Assembly (NCBI RefSeq): GCF_000344805.1
Contig: NC_020453.1
Location: forward strand, 2,604,001 to 2,668,000
Direction: 5' to 3'
DNA length: 64,000 bases
Source: Bradyrhizobium oligotrophicum S58
Lineage (GTDB): Bacteria > Pseudomonadota > Alphaproteobacteria > Rhizobiales > Xanthobacteraceae
Shown here: one piece after another, positions 42,760-51,272 of the stretch
Position numbering within the stretch: the stretch's first letter is position 1
Layout: every line of letters begins with the position of its first letter
Notes under the pieces: generated by a model
What the model saw: the letters and a program-made list of their open reading frames with translations, nothing else
Told to the model about the DNA's origin: nothing
The model's database searches: none
Translations under genes and position numbers: made by a program

Positions 42760-43767
42760 ATGAAGGTCACCCGCCTCGTTCTCGCTTTGCTCGCGCTCTG
42801 TGTTGTAGCGCCGTGGCAGCCGGCCAAGGCTGCTGATGTTATCTGCTACAATTGTCCGCCGGAGTGGGCCGACTGGGCCTCGATGCTCAAGGCGATCAAG
42901 ACCGATCTTGGCTACGACATTCCGCACGACAACAAGAACTCCGGCCAGGCGCTGGCACAGATCCTGGCCGAGAAGAGCAATCCTGTCGGCGACATCGGCT
43001 ATTTCGGCGTGACTTTCGGCATGAAGGCGAAAGCGCAGGACGCGCTGGACGCCTACAAGCCGGCCAACTGGGATCAGGTCCCGGCCGGTCTGAAGGACGC
43101 GGACGGCTATTGGACGACGATCCATTCGGGCACGCTCGGCCTGTTCGTGAACAAGGATGCGCTCGGCGGCAAGCCTGTTCCGGCCTGCTGGAAGGATCTG
43201 CTCAAGCCCGACTACAAGGGGATGGTCGGCTATCTCGACCCGAGCTCGGCGGCGGTCGGCTATGTCGGCGCCGTTGCCGTCAATCTGGCGCTAGGCGGGT
43301 CGCAGAGCAATTTCGATCCGGCTCTCGCCTTCTTCAAGGACCTGCGCAAGAACGAACCGATCGTGCCGAAGCAGACGTCCTATGCGCGCGTGGTCTCGGG
43401 CGAGATTCCGATCCTGTTCGACTACGATTTCAACGCCTACCGCGCGAAGTACGCCGAGAAGGGCAATTTCGAGTTCGTCATTCCGTGTGAGGGCTCGGTG
43501 ATCTTCCCCTACGTCGTCGGCCTCGTGAAGAACGCCCCCGACAAGGACAAGGCGAAGAAGGTCATCGACTATCTGCTGTCCGACAAGGGGCAGGCGATCT
43601 GGACCAATGCCTATCTGCGGCCGGCCCGTCCGATCGAGCTTCCTGACGCCGTGAAGAACAAGTTCCTGCCCGACAGCGACTACGCGCGCGCCAAGAGCGT
43701 GAACTGGGGCGACATGGAAACGGCCCAGAAGGCGTTCGTCGATCGCTATCTGTCCGAAGTTCGTTGA
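42760..43767 (+). CDS. Second ABC transporter: periplasmic binding protein
   Basis: This 335-aa type-2 periplasmic binding protein has a signal peptide (MKVTRLVLALLALCVVAPWQPAKAADV) and a mature start DVICYNCPPEWADW with a Cys pair. The core resembles Fe(III), spermidine and 2-aminoethylphosphonate binding proteins. With two permeases and an ATPase it recalls PhnSTUV (aminoethylphosphonate uptake). The substrate is not proven. ATG 42760 has GGAG 9 nt upstream. Confidence 0.88.
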   Translation: MKVTRLVLALLALCVVAPWQPAKAADVICYNCPPEWADWASMLKAIKTDLGYDIPHDNKNSGQALAQILAEKSNPVGDIGYFGVTFGMKAKAQDALDAYKPANWDQVPAGLKDADGYWTTIHSGTLGLFVNKDALGGKPVPACWKDLLKPDYKGMVGYLDPSSAAVGYVGAVAVNLALGGSQSNFDPALAFFKDLRKNEPIVPKQTSYARVVSGEIPILFDYDFNAYRAKYAEKGNFEFVIPCEGSVIFPYVVGLVKNAPDKDKAKKVIDYLLSDKGQAIWTNAYLRPARPIELPDAVKNKFLPDSDYARAKSVNWGDMETAQKAFVDRYLSEVR

Positions 43768-43774
43768 GAGCGCG

Positions 43775-43805
43775 ACGCCCCGCCGGATGTGATCCGGCGG
43801 GGCGT
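43775..43805 (+). terminator. Strong intra-operon hairpin after the binding protein gene
   Basis: ACGCCCCGCCGGAT and ATCCGGCGGGGCGT form a perfect 14-bp stem around GTG, just before the first permease gene. It likely favours the binding-protein message. Confidence 0.8.
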
Positions 43806-43816
43806 GCCCTGATCCC

Positions 43817-44632
43817 ATGTCGCACAAATCCTTCCTCTGGCTCTGCCTGCTGCCGCTGGCGGCGGTAACGTCAGCCTTCTTTCTCCTGCCGATGTCGCGG
43901 CTGCTCGTCACCGGCGCCGAGGGGCCGCGCGGGCTGGCGGAATATCTGGCGATCCTGCTCGAGTCCCGTTACCGCGCCACGCTCCTCAACACGGTCGTGC
44001 TGGCCGCGGCGACGACGATCGCGACGCTCGTCATTGCGACGATCGCCGGGCTATTCCTTCAGCGCCATCGGTTTCCGGGCCGGGCGCTTCTGGTCGCAAT
44101 CCTGACCTTCCCGCTCGCTTTTCCCGGTGTCGTGATCGGCTTCATGATCATCCTGCTTGCGGGACGACAGGGGCTGATCGGCGAGGTCTCCTCGCGCCTC
44201 ACCGGCGACAAGCTCGTTTTCGCCTATTCGATCTACGGGCTGTTCCTCGGCTATCTCTATTTCTCGATCCCGCGCGTGATCCTCACCATCATGGCGGCGG
44301 CGCAGAAGCTCGATCCTGGGCTGGAGGAGGCGGCGCGCTCGCTCGGCGCAGGGCCCTGGGCCGTGCTGCGCGACGTGATCCTGCCGGCGCTCGCGCCGGC
44401 CCTGGTCGCCTCTGGGGCCATCGCGTTCGCAACGGCGATGGGCGCATTCGGCACGGCGTTCACGCTGGCCACCAATATCGACGTGCTGCCGATGCTGATC
44501 TACACGGAGTTCACCTTGGCGGGCAATCTTGCGACCTCGGCGGCGCTGTCGGTCGGGCTCGGCGTGATGACGTGGCTGATCCTGGCCTTGTCGCGGTCCT
44601 TCACCGGCAACGCCGTCGCTGCGGCAGGGTAG
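43817..44632 (+). CDS. Second ABC transporter: permease 1
   Basis: This 271-aa binding-protein-dependent permease has about six helices. The EAA loop is LEEAARSLGAGPWAVLRDVILPALAPALVAS. It resembles PotB/PhnU-type inner-membrane subunits. A 4-nt gap separates it from permease 2, consistent with a heterodimer. Confidence 0.9.
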   Translation: MSHKSFLWLCLLPLAAVTSAFFLLPMSRLLVTGAEGPRGLAEYLAILLESRYRATLLNTVVLAAATTIATLVIATIAGLFLQRHRFPGRALLVAILTFPLAFPGVVIGFMIILLAGRQGLIGEVSSRLTGDKLVFAYSIYGLFLGYLYFSIPRVILTIMAAAQKLDPGLEEAARSLGAGPWAVLRDVILPALAPALVASGAIAFATAMGAFGTAFTLATNIDVLPMLIYTEFTLAGNLATSAALSVGLGVMTWLILALSRSFTGNAVAAAG

Positions 44633-44636
44633 GCAC

Positions 44637-45422
44637 GTGCGAGATCGGGTCACATTCAGCCTGCAGTTCCTGTTCACGCTGCTCGTCGCGGCCTTTCTTG
44701 CTGTGCCTGCAGGTCTCTCGATCGCGGCCGGCGTCACGGTCAATTATTTCCGCGGCATTCAGTCCGGCGTCACCCTGCAATGGGTCGTCCAGGTCTGGGA
44801 GCTCTATGCCGACACGATCGTGGCTTCGATCCTGATTGCACTGGGCACGCTGGCGGTCACGCTGGTGGTCGGCGTTCCCGCCGCCTACGCGCTGTTCGTG
44901 CGCGGCGGGCGCCTGGCCCGTCTGGCCGAGGAGATCATCACGTTGCCGCTTGCAATCCCCGGGCTCGCGATCGCGCTGGCGCTGTTGCTGACCTATGGCG
45001 GCTTCGGCAGCTTTCGCCGCTCGTGGCTGTTCATTCTCGCGGGCCATGTGATCTTCACGATGCCGTTCATGGTCCGCTCGGTAATGGCCGTGTTCGCCAC
45101 CATCGACGTCAGGTCGCTCGATGAGGGCGCCGCATCGGTCGGGGCCTCGCCGTGGCGCCGCTTCGTCGATGTCATCATTCCCAATGCGGCGCCGGGAATC
45201 CTGGCCGGCAGCCTGATGGTCGTCACGCTCTCACTCGGCGAATTCAATCTGACTTGGATGTTGCACACGCCATTGACCAAGACGTTGCCGGTCGGCCTTG
45301 CCGACAGCTATGCGTCGATGCGGCTCGAAGTGGCCTCGGCCTACACGCTGATCTTCTTCGTCATGATCATTCCGCTGCTGATGGCCATGCAATGGATCGG
45401 CGAGAAGGGGAGTTCGAGGTGA
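44637..45422 (+). CDS. Second ABC transporter: permease 2
   Basis: This 261-aa permease starts at GTG 44637 (MRDRVTFSLQFLFTLLVAAFLAVPAGLS). The EAA loop is LDEGAASVGASPWRRFVDVIIPNAAPGILAG. It resembles PotC/PhnV-type subunits. It ends at 45422, immediately before the ATPase gene. Confidence 0.9.
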   Translation: MRDRVTFSLQFLFTLLVAAFLAVPAGLSIAAGVTVNYFRGIQSGVTLQWVVQVWELYADTIVASILIALGTLAVTLVVGVPAAYALFVRGGRLARLAEEIITLPLAIPGLAIALALLLTYGGFGSFRRSWLFILAGHVIFTMPFMVRSVMAVFATIDVRSLDEGAASVGASPWRRFVDVIIPNAAPGILAGSLMVVTLSLGEFNLTWMLHTPLTKTLPVGLADSYASMRLEVASAYTLIFFVMIIPLLMAMQWIGEKGSSR

Positions 45423-45424
45423 CC

Positions 45425-46480
45425 ATGATGACCCGGCACGGCGCCGCGCTGACGGTGGAGAATTGCGGCAAGACGTTTGCCGACGGGACCTGCGCGCTCG
45501 CCCGCGCCACGCTCGACATTGCCCAGAGCGAGACGCTCGTGCTGCTTGGCCCGTCCGGCTGCGGCAAGACCACGCTGCTGCGGATCGTGGCCGGTCTCGA
45601 GACACCGGATGCCGGCGGACGTGTCCTGTTCGATGGCGCCGATCTGACGCGCAAGCCGATCGAGAAGCGCAATGTCGGCATGGTGTTCCAATCCTATGCG
45701 CTGTTTCCGAACATGAGCGTGGCCGACAACATCGGCTATGGGCTGAAGATTCGCGGGGTCGCCAAGGCTGACCGCGCGGCCCGGGTGGCTGAGCTCGTCG
45801 CGCTGACCAATCTGGGCGGGCTGGAAGACCGGCGCATCGATCAGCTCTCCGGCGGCCAGCGCCAACGCGTCGCGCTCGCGCGCGCCGTCGCGATCCGGCC
45901 GAGTGTGCTGCTGCTCGACGAGCCGCTGACCGCGCTCGACGCTGCCTTGCGCGAACGGTTGCGCGGCGAGCTCAATGGGCTGCTGCGCAAGCTCGGCATC
46001 ACCGCCATCTATGTGACCCATGATCAGGCCGAAGCGATGGAGCTCGGCGACCGCATCGTGGTGATGCGCAAGGGGGCGATCGCCCAGGTCGGAACGCCGC
46101 GGGAGATCTATTTCACTCCCGCCAATCGCTTCGTCGCTGAATTCGTCGGTGCCGCAAACATCCTCGAAGCTGCCATCGAAGGCGGCCATCTCATTCTTCC
46201 CGGCGGCCGGCAGTTGGTCGCCGCGCCGGATCAGCGCACCAAAGCTGTAGCGATGGTTCGTCCCGAAACGATCGCCATCGTGGATGCAGCGCAGGCTCAA
46301 CTGACCGGCGTGGTCGACAGCGTTCGCTTTGCCGGTGATCGCCAGCGCATCATCGTCCGCGACGCTGCGGCCAGTCCGCTGACTGTGGATGCACCGAACA
46401 CGATCAGGGTCAATGCCGACGATCGCGTCGGCCTCTCGATCGCGCCGGATGCCGTCCGGCTGCTCCCGCAAGAAGGCTGA
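45425..46480 (+). CDS. Second ABC transporter: ATPase
   Basis: This 351-aa ATPase of the PotA/PhnT class has Walker A GPSGCGKTT, Q-loop VFQSYALFP, signature LSGGQRQR, Walker B VLLLDEPLTALD and H-loop VTHDQAEA. A TOBE domain follows after about residue 240. ATG 45425 (GAGG 5 nt upstream) is used; GTG 45419 overlapping the permease stop is an alternative. Confidence 0.9.
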   Translation: MMTRHGAALTVENCGKTFADGTCALARATLDIAQSETLVLLGPSGCGKTTLLRIVAGLETPDAGGRVLFDGADLTRKPIEKRNVGMVFQSYALFPNMSVADNIGYGLKIRGVAKADRAARVAELVALTNLGGLEDRRIDQLSGGQRQRVALARAVAIRPSVLLLDEPLTALDAALRERLRGELNGLLRKLGITAIYVTHDQAEAMELGDRIVVMRKGAIAQVGTPREIYFTPANRFVAEFVGAANILEAAIEGGHLILPGGRQLVAAPDQRTKAVAMVRPETIAIVDAAQAQLTGVVDSVRFAGDRQRIIVRDAAASPLTVDAPNTIRVNADDRVGLSIAPDAVRLLPQEG

Positions 46481-46487
46481 CGATCCC

Positions 46488-47330
46488 ATGACGACGAGCC
46501 CGATCACCATCGCTCAGATATCGGACCTGCACATCAAGGTGCCCGGGCGTCTCGCCTATCGCCGGGTCGATACGGCGCAAGCCCTTGCCCGCTGCATCGC
46601 GGAGCTCAACAGCTTCTCGCCGACGATCGATCTCGTGGTGATCTCGGGCGACCTCGCCGACACGCCCACGGCCGCCGAATATGAGCATCTCAAGGCCGTG
46701 CTGGCCGAGCTCAGGCTTCCGTTCGTCGCCGTTCCCGGCAATCACGATTCACGCGAGCTGATGCGGACCGCATTCCCGGACCATCCTTATGCCGCGCCAT
46801 CCGGTCCGCTGAACCGTCACGTGCAACTCGCCGGTCTCGATCTGCTGCTGCTGGATTCCAGCGTGCCCGGCCATCCCCATGGCGAGCTCGATGCGCAGAG
46901 CCTCGACTGGCTCGACGCCACGCTGTCCACTGCTGCGGATCGGCCAGCGCTGCTGTTCCTGCATCATCCGCCATTCGCCGCCGGCATCTGGCACATGGAC
47001 CGGCAGAACCTGCGCAATGCCGATGATCTCGCGACCATCGTCGCGCGTCATCCGCGGGTCCAACTGATCGGATGCAGCCACGTGCACCGCGCCGCGCTGA
47101 CCCGATTTGCCGGGGTACCGTGCACGATCTGTCCGGCGCCGAATCACGCCGTCGATCTCGATCTGGCGATGCTTCGGCCGCCATCCTTCAAGATCGAGCC
47201 GCCGGCCTTCCATCTCCATGCGTGGTTTCCAGGTTCCGGATTCGGAACGGTCGTCACCCATCAGGTGCCGATCGGCGCGTTCGAGGGACCGCATCCCTTC
47301 TTCAATCCCGACGGCACGCTCATCGACTGA
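46488..47330 (+). CDS. Class III cyclic-nucleotide-type metallophosphoesterase
   Basis: This 280-aa calcineurin-fold phosphoesterase has DLH (QISDLHIK), GD (ISGDLAD), GNHD (VPGNHDSRE), HHP (LFLHHPP) and a variant of the last motif, GCSHVH (usual GHxH), where Cys replaces His. It resembles CpdA/GpdQ phosphodiesterases. Placed in the transporter operon 7 nt after the ATPase, it may cleave an imported phosphodiester or phosphonate ester. Confidence 0.88.
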   Translation: MTTSPITIAQISDLHIKVPGRLAYRRVDTAQALARCIAELNSFSPTIDLVVISGDLADTPTAAEYEHLKAVLAELRLPFVAVPGNHDSRELMRTAFPDHPYAAPSGPLNRHVQLAGLDLLLLDSSVPGHPHGELDAQSLDWLDATLSTAADRPALLFLHHPPFAAGIWHMDRQNLRNADDLATIVARHPRVQLIGCSHVHRAALTRFAGVPCTICPAPNHAVDLDLAMLRPPSFKIEPPAFHLHAWFPGSGFGTVVTHQVPIGAFEGPHPFFNPDGTLID

Positions 47331-47371
47331 TCCTTCGTCCCGGTGAGCTGATTCCGGCAGCCGGACGCCGA

Positions 47372-48097
47372 TCAACCCTCCACCTCGAAGGTGACGCGCT
47401 CTGCGGCGAAGCGCGAGCGCTTCGTGATCAGCGGCATGCCCTCGGCATCGATGTCGGTGCTGTCGACCACCAGCACCGGGCGGCCGAGCGAAAGCTCGAG
47501 CCGGGCGGCGTCGCTTGCATCGGCGATGGCCGCCGTGATCCGCGTCCCGCCGCGGCGATAGTCGCGAATGCCGTAATGCGCGAGCAGCGCCGTCATTGAT
47601 CGGGCCGCGGCGAAGATGCGCCCTGCATCTGGAAACCGCTCGGCTGACAGCCAGGATGTGCTGACGCAGATCGGGGTCTTGTCGGCGAAGCGCAGCGCCT
47701 CGATTCGCGCCAGCGGCGCGCCCGTCTTCAATCCGAGCGCGCGCGCAAGCTCGCGCGTCGCGGGCTCCTCGGATGCGGCGATTAGCTGCCCACGAGGCTC
47801 GCGGCCGCCGGCGCCCACGATCTCGGAGAATCTCGTCCGCGATCGCAGCGGATAGGAAAGCCGCGGCGCTTCGACATAGGTGCCGCTGCCGCGCTCGGCA
47901 CGCACGAGGCCGCGTTCGGCCAGCGTCGCCAGAGCGCGCCGCACGGTGTGGCGGTTGACCCGGTAGGTCTCCGCGATCTCGGTTTCGCCGGGCAGCCGCG
48001 TTCCGGCGGCGAAGCGGCCGTCGGCGATGTCGCGCTCGATGCCGTCGGCCACCCGCCGCCACAGCGCCACGCCCGAGCCGGCGTCCTGCATGCTCAT
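47372..48097 (-). CDS. phnF: PhnF, GntR-family repressor of phn genes
   Basis: This 241-aa regulator has a GntR winged helix (GIERDIADGRFAAGTRLPGETEIAETYRVNRHTVRRALATLAERGLVRAERGSGTYVE). The C-terminal UTRA effector domain (about 90-240) binds a small ligand. The HutC/PhnF type and its position divergent from phnG identify it. It probably acts on the palindrome at 48165-48192. Confidence 0.93.
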   Translation of the reverse strand: MSMQDAGSGVALWRRVADGIERDIADGRFAAGTRLPGETEIAETYRVNRHTVRRALATLAERGLVRAERGSGTYVEAPRLSYPLRSRTRFSEIVGAGGREPRGQLIAASEEPATRELARALGLKTGAPLARIEALRFADKTPICVSTSWLSAERFPDAGRIFAAARSMTALLAHYGIRDYRRGGTRITAAIADASDAARLELSLGRPVLVVDSTDIDAEGMPLITKRSRFAAERVTFEVEG

Positions 48098-48133
48098 CGC
48101 GGCACTCCGCGTCCGATTGTGAACATCACGTCC

Positions 48134-48151
48134 ATGTCATCAAACAGTCAT
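48134..48151 (+). promoter_or_regulatory. Pho box between phnF and phnG
   Basis: TGTCAT (48135-48140) and AGTCAT (48146-48151) are 11 bp apart with an A-rich spacer, a good PhoB box. It is about 65 nt upstream of phnG. Confidence 0.65.
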
Positions 48152-48164
48152 GGCGCTCTCTTAT

Positions 48165-48192
48165 CAAGTTGTCTAGTATCATAGACAACTTG
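48165..48192. promoter_or_regulatory. Perfect 28-bp palindrome, probable PhnF operator
   Basis: CAAGTTGTCTA and TAGACAACTTG flank GTATCA. The perfect dyad lies between phnF and phnG. GTCTA...TAGAC is a typical GntR/HutC half-site. It is placed to repress both phnF and phnG. Confidence 0.78.
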
Positions 48193-48211
48193 AGCCGGGC
48201 AAGATCGAGAG

Positions 48212-48673
48212 ATGGCGATGAGCGGCGGAACGGGGTTGCAGGAGAAGCGGCGGGGCGCGATGCGGGTGTTGTCGCATGTTCCGGCCGCCGAGATTGGGGT
48301 GCTGATGGCCGAACTGTCGCTGCCGCCTCACCAGGATCTGCGTGCGCCCGAGAGCGGTCTCGTGATGGTGCGTGGCCGGATCGGTGGTGACGGTGCGCCG
48401 TTCAATCTCGGTGAGGCGACCGTGTCCCGCGCCGCGGTTCGTCTGCAGGGCGGTCAGGTCGGATTTGGCTATGTTCTCGGGCGGGACGGCGACAAGGCGC
48501 GCCTGGTCGCGCTGTGCGACGCCTTGCTGCAGTCGCCCGATCATGCCGCTGTCATCGAGACCAAGGTCGTTGCGCCGCTGCGGGCCCAGATGCAGGCCGA
48601 CCATGATCGGAGCGCGGCGGAAGCTGCAGCCACGCGGGTCGATTTCTACACGATGGTGCGGGGAGAAGGCTGA
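48212..48673 (+). CDS. phnG: PhnG, C-P lyase core subunit
   Basis: This 153-aa C-P lyase core component is placed by its phnGHIJ context and its core block ESGLVMVRGRIGGDGAPFNLGEATVSRAAVRL. It belongs to the PhnGHI nucleosidase complex that moves a phosphonate onto ribose triphosphate. ATGs at 48212 and 48218 are both possible starts. Its stop overlaps the phnH start (TGATG). Confidence 0.95.
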   Translation: MAMSGGTGLQEKRRGAMRVLSHVPAAEIGVLMAELSLPPHQDLRAPESGLVMVRGRIGGDGAPFNLGEATVSRAAVRLQGGQVGFGYVLGRDGDKARLVALCDALLQSPDHAAVIETKVVAPLRAQMQADHDRSAAEAAATRVDFYTMVRGEG

Positions 48674-49284
48674 TGACGGTGGCAACGACCGAGCTGCAGC
48701 CTGGATTTGCCGACAAGGTCCTGTCGGCGCAGTCGACCTTCCGCACTGTGATGGAAGCGATGGCGCGGCCGGGGCAGGTGATGCCGGCCAATGATGAAGT
48801 TGGCCGGCCGCCGTCGATGATGGCGGGCGTCGCGGCGATCGCGCTGACCTTGTTGGACCAGGATACGCCGGTCTGGCTCGATCCGGCCTTTGTGGGTGTC
48901 CCTGAGGTCAGCGCGTGGCTGAAGTTTCACACCGGCGCGCCGGTCGTCATGCGGCCCGAGCTCGCGAGTTTTGCCCTGGTGGCTGCGCCGGCCATGCTGC
49001 CGGATCTGGCGTCGTTCGCGCTGGGGACGCCTGAATACCCCGACCGGTCGACGACGCTGATCCTGCAGGTGCCGAGCCTGTCCGAGGGGCAAACGTTTCG
49101 TCTGCGTGGTCCCGGGATCGATGGGACGACGTCGCTGACGGCCACGCTCGAGCCCAACGACCTGTTCGCGCGGCTGTCTATCAATGAAGCTCTGTTTCCG
49201 CGCGGCATCGATGTGATTCTGGTCGACGATCGTTCGCTGGTGGCGATCCCGCGCACGACGCGACTGGCATCCGCAGGAGTTTGA
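48673..49284 (+). CDS. phnH: PhnH, C-P lyase core subunit
   Basis: This 203-aa PhnH (QSTFRTVMEAMARPGQVM ... LALTLLDQDTPVWLDP) matches the family in length and conserved block. It forms part of the PhnGHIJ core complex. It is translationally coupled to phnG by TGATG. Confidence 0.95.
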   Translation: MTVATTELQPGFADKVLSAQSTFRTVMEAMARPGQVMPANDEVGRPPSMMAGVAAIALTLLDQDTPVWLDPAFVGVPEVSAWLKFHTGAPVVMRPELASFALVAAPAMLPDLASFALGTPEYPDRSTTLILQVPSLSEGQTFRLRGPGIDGTTSLTATLEPNDLFARLSINEALFPRGIDVILVDDRSLVAIPRTTRLASAGV

Positions 49285-49287
49285 CGC

Positions 49288-50391
49288 ATGTACGTTGCCG
49301 TGAAGGGTGGCGAACGCGCCATCGAGAATGCACACCGGCTGCTTGCGCATGAGCGCCGCGGTGATCGGAAGGTTCCGGAGCTGTCGCTTTCACAGATCTC
49401 CGAGCAGCTCGGGCTCGCGGTCGATCGCGTCATGAGCGAGGGCTCGTTGTATGACCGCGAGCTTGCCGCGCTGGCGATCAAGCAGGCGCGCGGCGATCTC
49501 ATCGAAGCGATCTTTCTGGTACGGGCCTTCCGTGCAACGCTGCCGCGCTTTGGAACAACCGAGCCGGTCGACACCGGTGAGATGCGCGTGCAGCGGCGCG
49601 TTTCGTCGACCTTCAAGGATATTCCGGGCGGACAGGTGCTGGGGCCGACCTTCGACTACACGCACCGGCTGCTCGATCCAGCGCTGGCGGAAGCAGCGGA
49701 TCCCGCCGCTCCCGTGCTCGCGTCAGCGTCCGAAGTGCCGATGCCGCGCGTCACCGACATTCTCGGGCAGGATGGGCTGATCGAGCCATCTCCAGACGCC
49801 GCGGTCGGGGCGCCGGTCGGCGACCTCACGCGCGATCCGCTGAGCTTTCCTGCCGACCGTGATCTGCGGCTGCAGAATCTCGCGCGTGGTGATGAGGGCT
49901 TTCTGCTGGCGTTGGGTTATTCGACCCAGCGCGGCTACGGGCGAAACCACCCGTTCGCCGGCGAGATTCGCTTCGGTGAGGTCGAGGTCGAATTCTTCGC
50001 CGAAGAGATCGGGTTCGCTGTGCCGCTCGGATCGGTCGAGCTGACCGAGTGCCAGATGGTCAATCAGTTCAAGGGCTCGGCGACCGAGCCGCCATGCTTC
50101 ACCCGCGGCTATGGTCTCGCCTTCGGACAGAGCGAGCGCAAGACGATGTCGATGGCGCTGGTCGATCGCGCCTTGCGCGCCCGCGAGCTCGGGGAGGACG
50201 TGATTGCGCCGGCGCAGGACGAGGAGTTCGTGATGTCGCACTCCGACAATGTGCAGGCGACCGGCTTCGTCGAGCATCTGAAGCTGCCTCACTATGTCGA
50301 CTTCCAGTCCGAGCTCGGCCTGCTGCGCAAGCTGCGCCAGGAGTTCGCGGACGCAAATGCTGCTCCGGTGTTGAAGGAGGCCGCGGAATGA
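49288..50391 (+). CDS. phnI: PhnI, C-P lyase nucleosidase subunit
   Basis: This 367-aa protein is the nucleosidase-type subunit that releases adenine from ATP while attaching phosphonate to ribose. MYVAVKGGERAIENAHRLLAHERRG and the distal LALGYSTQRGYGRNHPFAGEIRFGEVEVEF blocks are family-typical. It follows phnH by 3 nt and overlaps phnJ by 4 nt. Confidence 0.96.
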   Translation: MYVAVKGGERAIENAHRLLAHERRGDRKVPELSLSQISEQLGLAVDRVMSEGSLYDRELAALAIKQARGDLIEAIFLVRAFRATLPRFGTTEPVDTGEMRVQRRVSSTFKDIPGGQVLGPTFDYTHRLLDPALAEAADPAAPVLASASEVPMPRVTDILGQDGLIEPSPDAAVGAPVGDLTRDPLSFPADRDLRLQNLARGDEGFLLALGYSTQRGYGRNHPFAGEIRFGEVEVEFFAEEIGFAVPLGSVELTECQMVNQFKGSATEPPCFTRGYGLAFGQSERKTMSMALVDRALRARELGEDVIAPAQDEEFVMSHSDNVQATGFVEHLKLPHYVDFQSELGLLRKLRQEFADANAAPVLKEAAE

Positions 50392-51272
50392 ACGCGCCGA
50401 CTTATAACTTCGCCTATCTCGACGAGCAGACCAAGCGGATGATCCGCCGCGCGATTCTCAAGGCGATCGCCATTCCCGGCTATCAGGTGCCGTTTGCGAG
50501 CCGCGAGATGCCGATGCCTTATGGCTGGGGCACCGGTGGTGTGCAGGTCACGGCGGCAATTCTCGGCCCGGACGACGTGCTCAAGGTGATCGACCAGGGC
50601 TCCGACGACACCACCAACGCGATCTCGATCCGCAAGTTTTTCGCCAAGACGGCCGGCGTCGCAACCACGACATCGACGGACGCGGCGAGCGTGATCCAGA
50701 CCCGCCACCGCATTCCCGAGGCGGCGTTGCATGACGGGCAGGTGCTGGTCTATCAGGTGCCGATCCCGGAGCCGCTGCGATTTCTCGAGCCGCGCGAGAC
50801 CGAGACGCGTCGCATGCATGCGCTGGCCGAATACGGGCTGATGCACGTCAAGCTATATGAGGACATCGCGCGCTTCGGTCATATCGCGACGTCCTACGCG
50901 TACCCCGTCAAGGTCAATGCGCGCTATGTGATGGATCCGTCGCCGACGCCGAAATTCGACAATCCGAAGATGGACAATTGTCCGGCGCTGCAGCTGTTCG
51001 GAGCAGGACGCGAGAAGCGGATCTATGCTATTCCGCCTTACACATCGGTGGTGTCGCTGGATTTCGAGGACCATCCGTTCACGCGCTACAAGTTCGATGC
51101 GCCCTGCGCGCTGTGTGGTGCGGAGCAGTCCTATCTCGACGAGATCGTGACCGACAACAAGGGCAGCCGCATGTTCGTCTGCTCGGATACGGATTACTGC
51201 GAGGGCCGCCAGGCGGCCGGGCATCGCGGCATAGAGAACGCCGCCCCGCACAAGGAGGGCGCTCATGGCTGA
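50388..51272 (+). CDS. phnJ: PhnJ, radical SAM C-P lyase
   Basis: This 294-aa catalytic subunit cleaves the carbon-phosphorus bond. The cysteines C240, C243, C265 and C271 follow the CxxC...Cx5C pattern of E. coli PhnJ, in which three ligate the 4Fe-4S cluster. The Gly32 region (IPGYQVPFASREMPMPYGWGTGG) matches the glycyl-radical site. It uses SAM. It overlaps phnK by 8 nt. Confidence 0.97.
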   Translation: MNAPTYNFAYLDEQTKRMIRRAILKAIAIPGYQVPFASREMPMPYGWGTGGVQVTAAILGPDDVLKVIDQGSDDTTNAISIRKFFAKTAGVATTTSTDAASVIQTRHRIPEAALHDGQVLVYQVPIPEPLRFLEPRETETRRMHALAEYGLMHVKLYEDIARFGHIATSYAYPVKVNARYVMDPSPTPKFDNPKMDNCPALQLFGAGREKRIYAIPPYTSVVSLDFEDHPFTRYKFDAPCALCGAEQSYLDEIVTDNKGSRMFVCSDTDYCEGRQAAGHRGIENAAPHKEGAHG

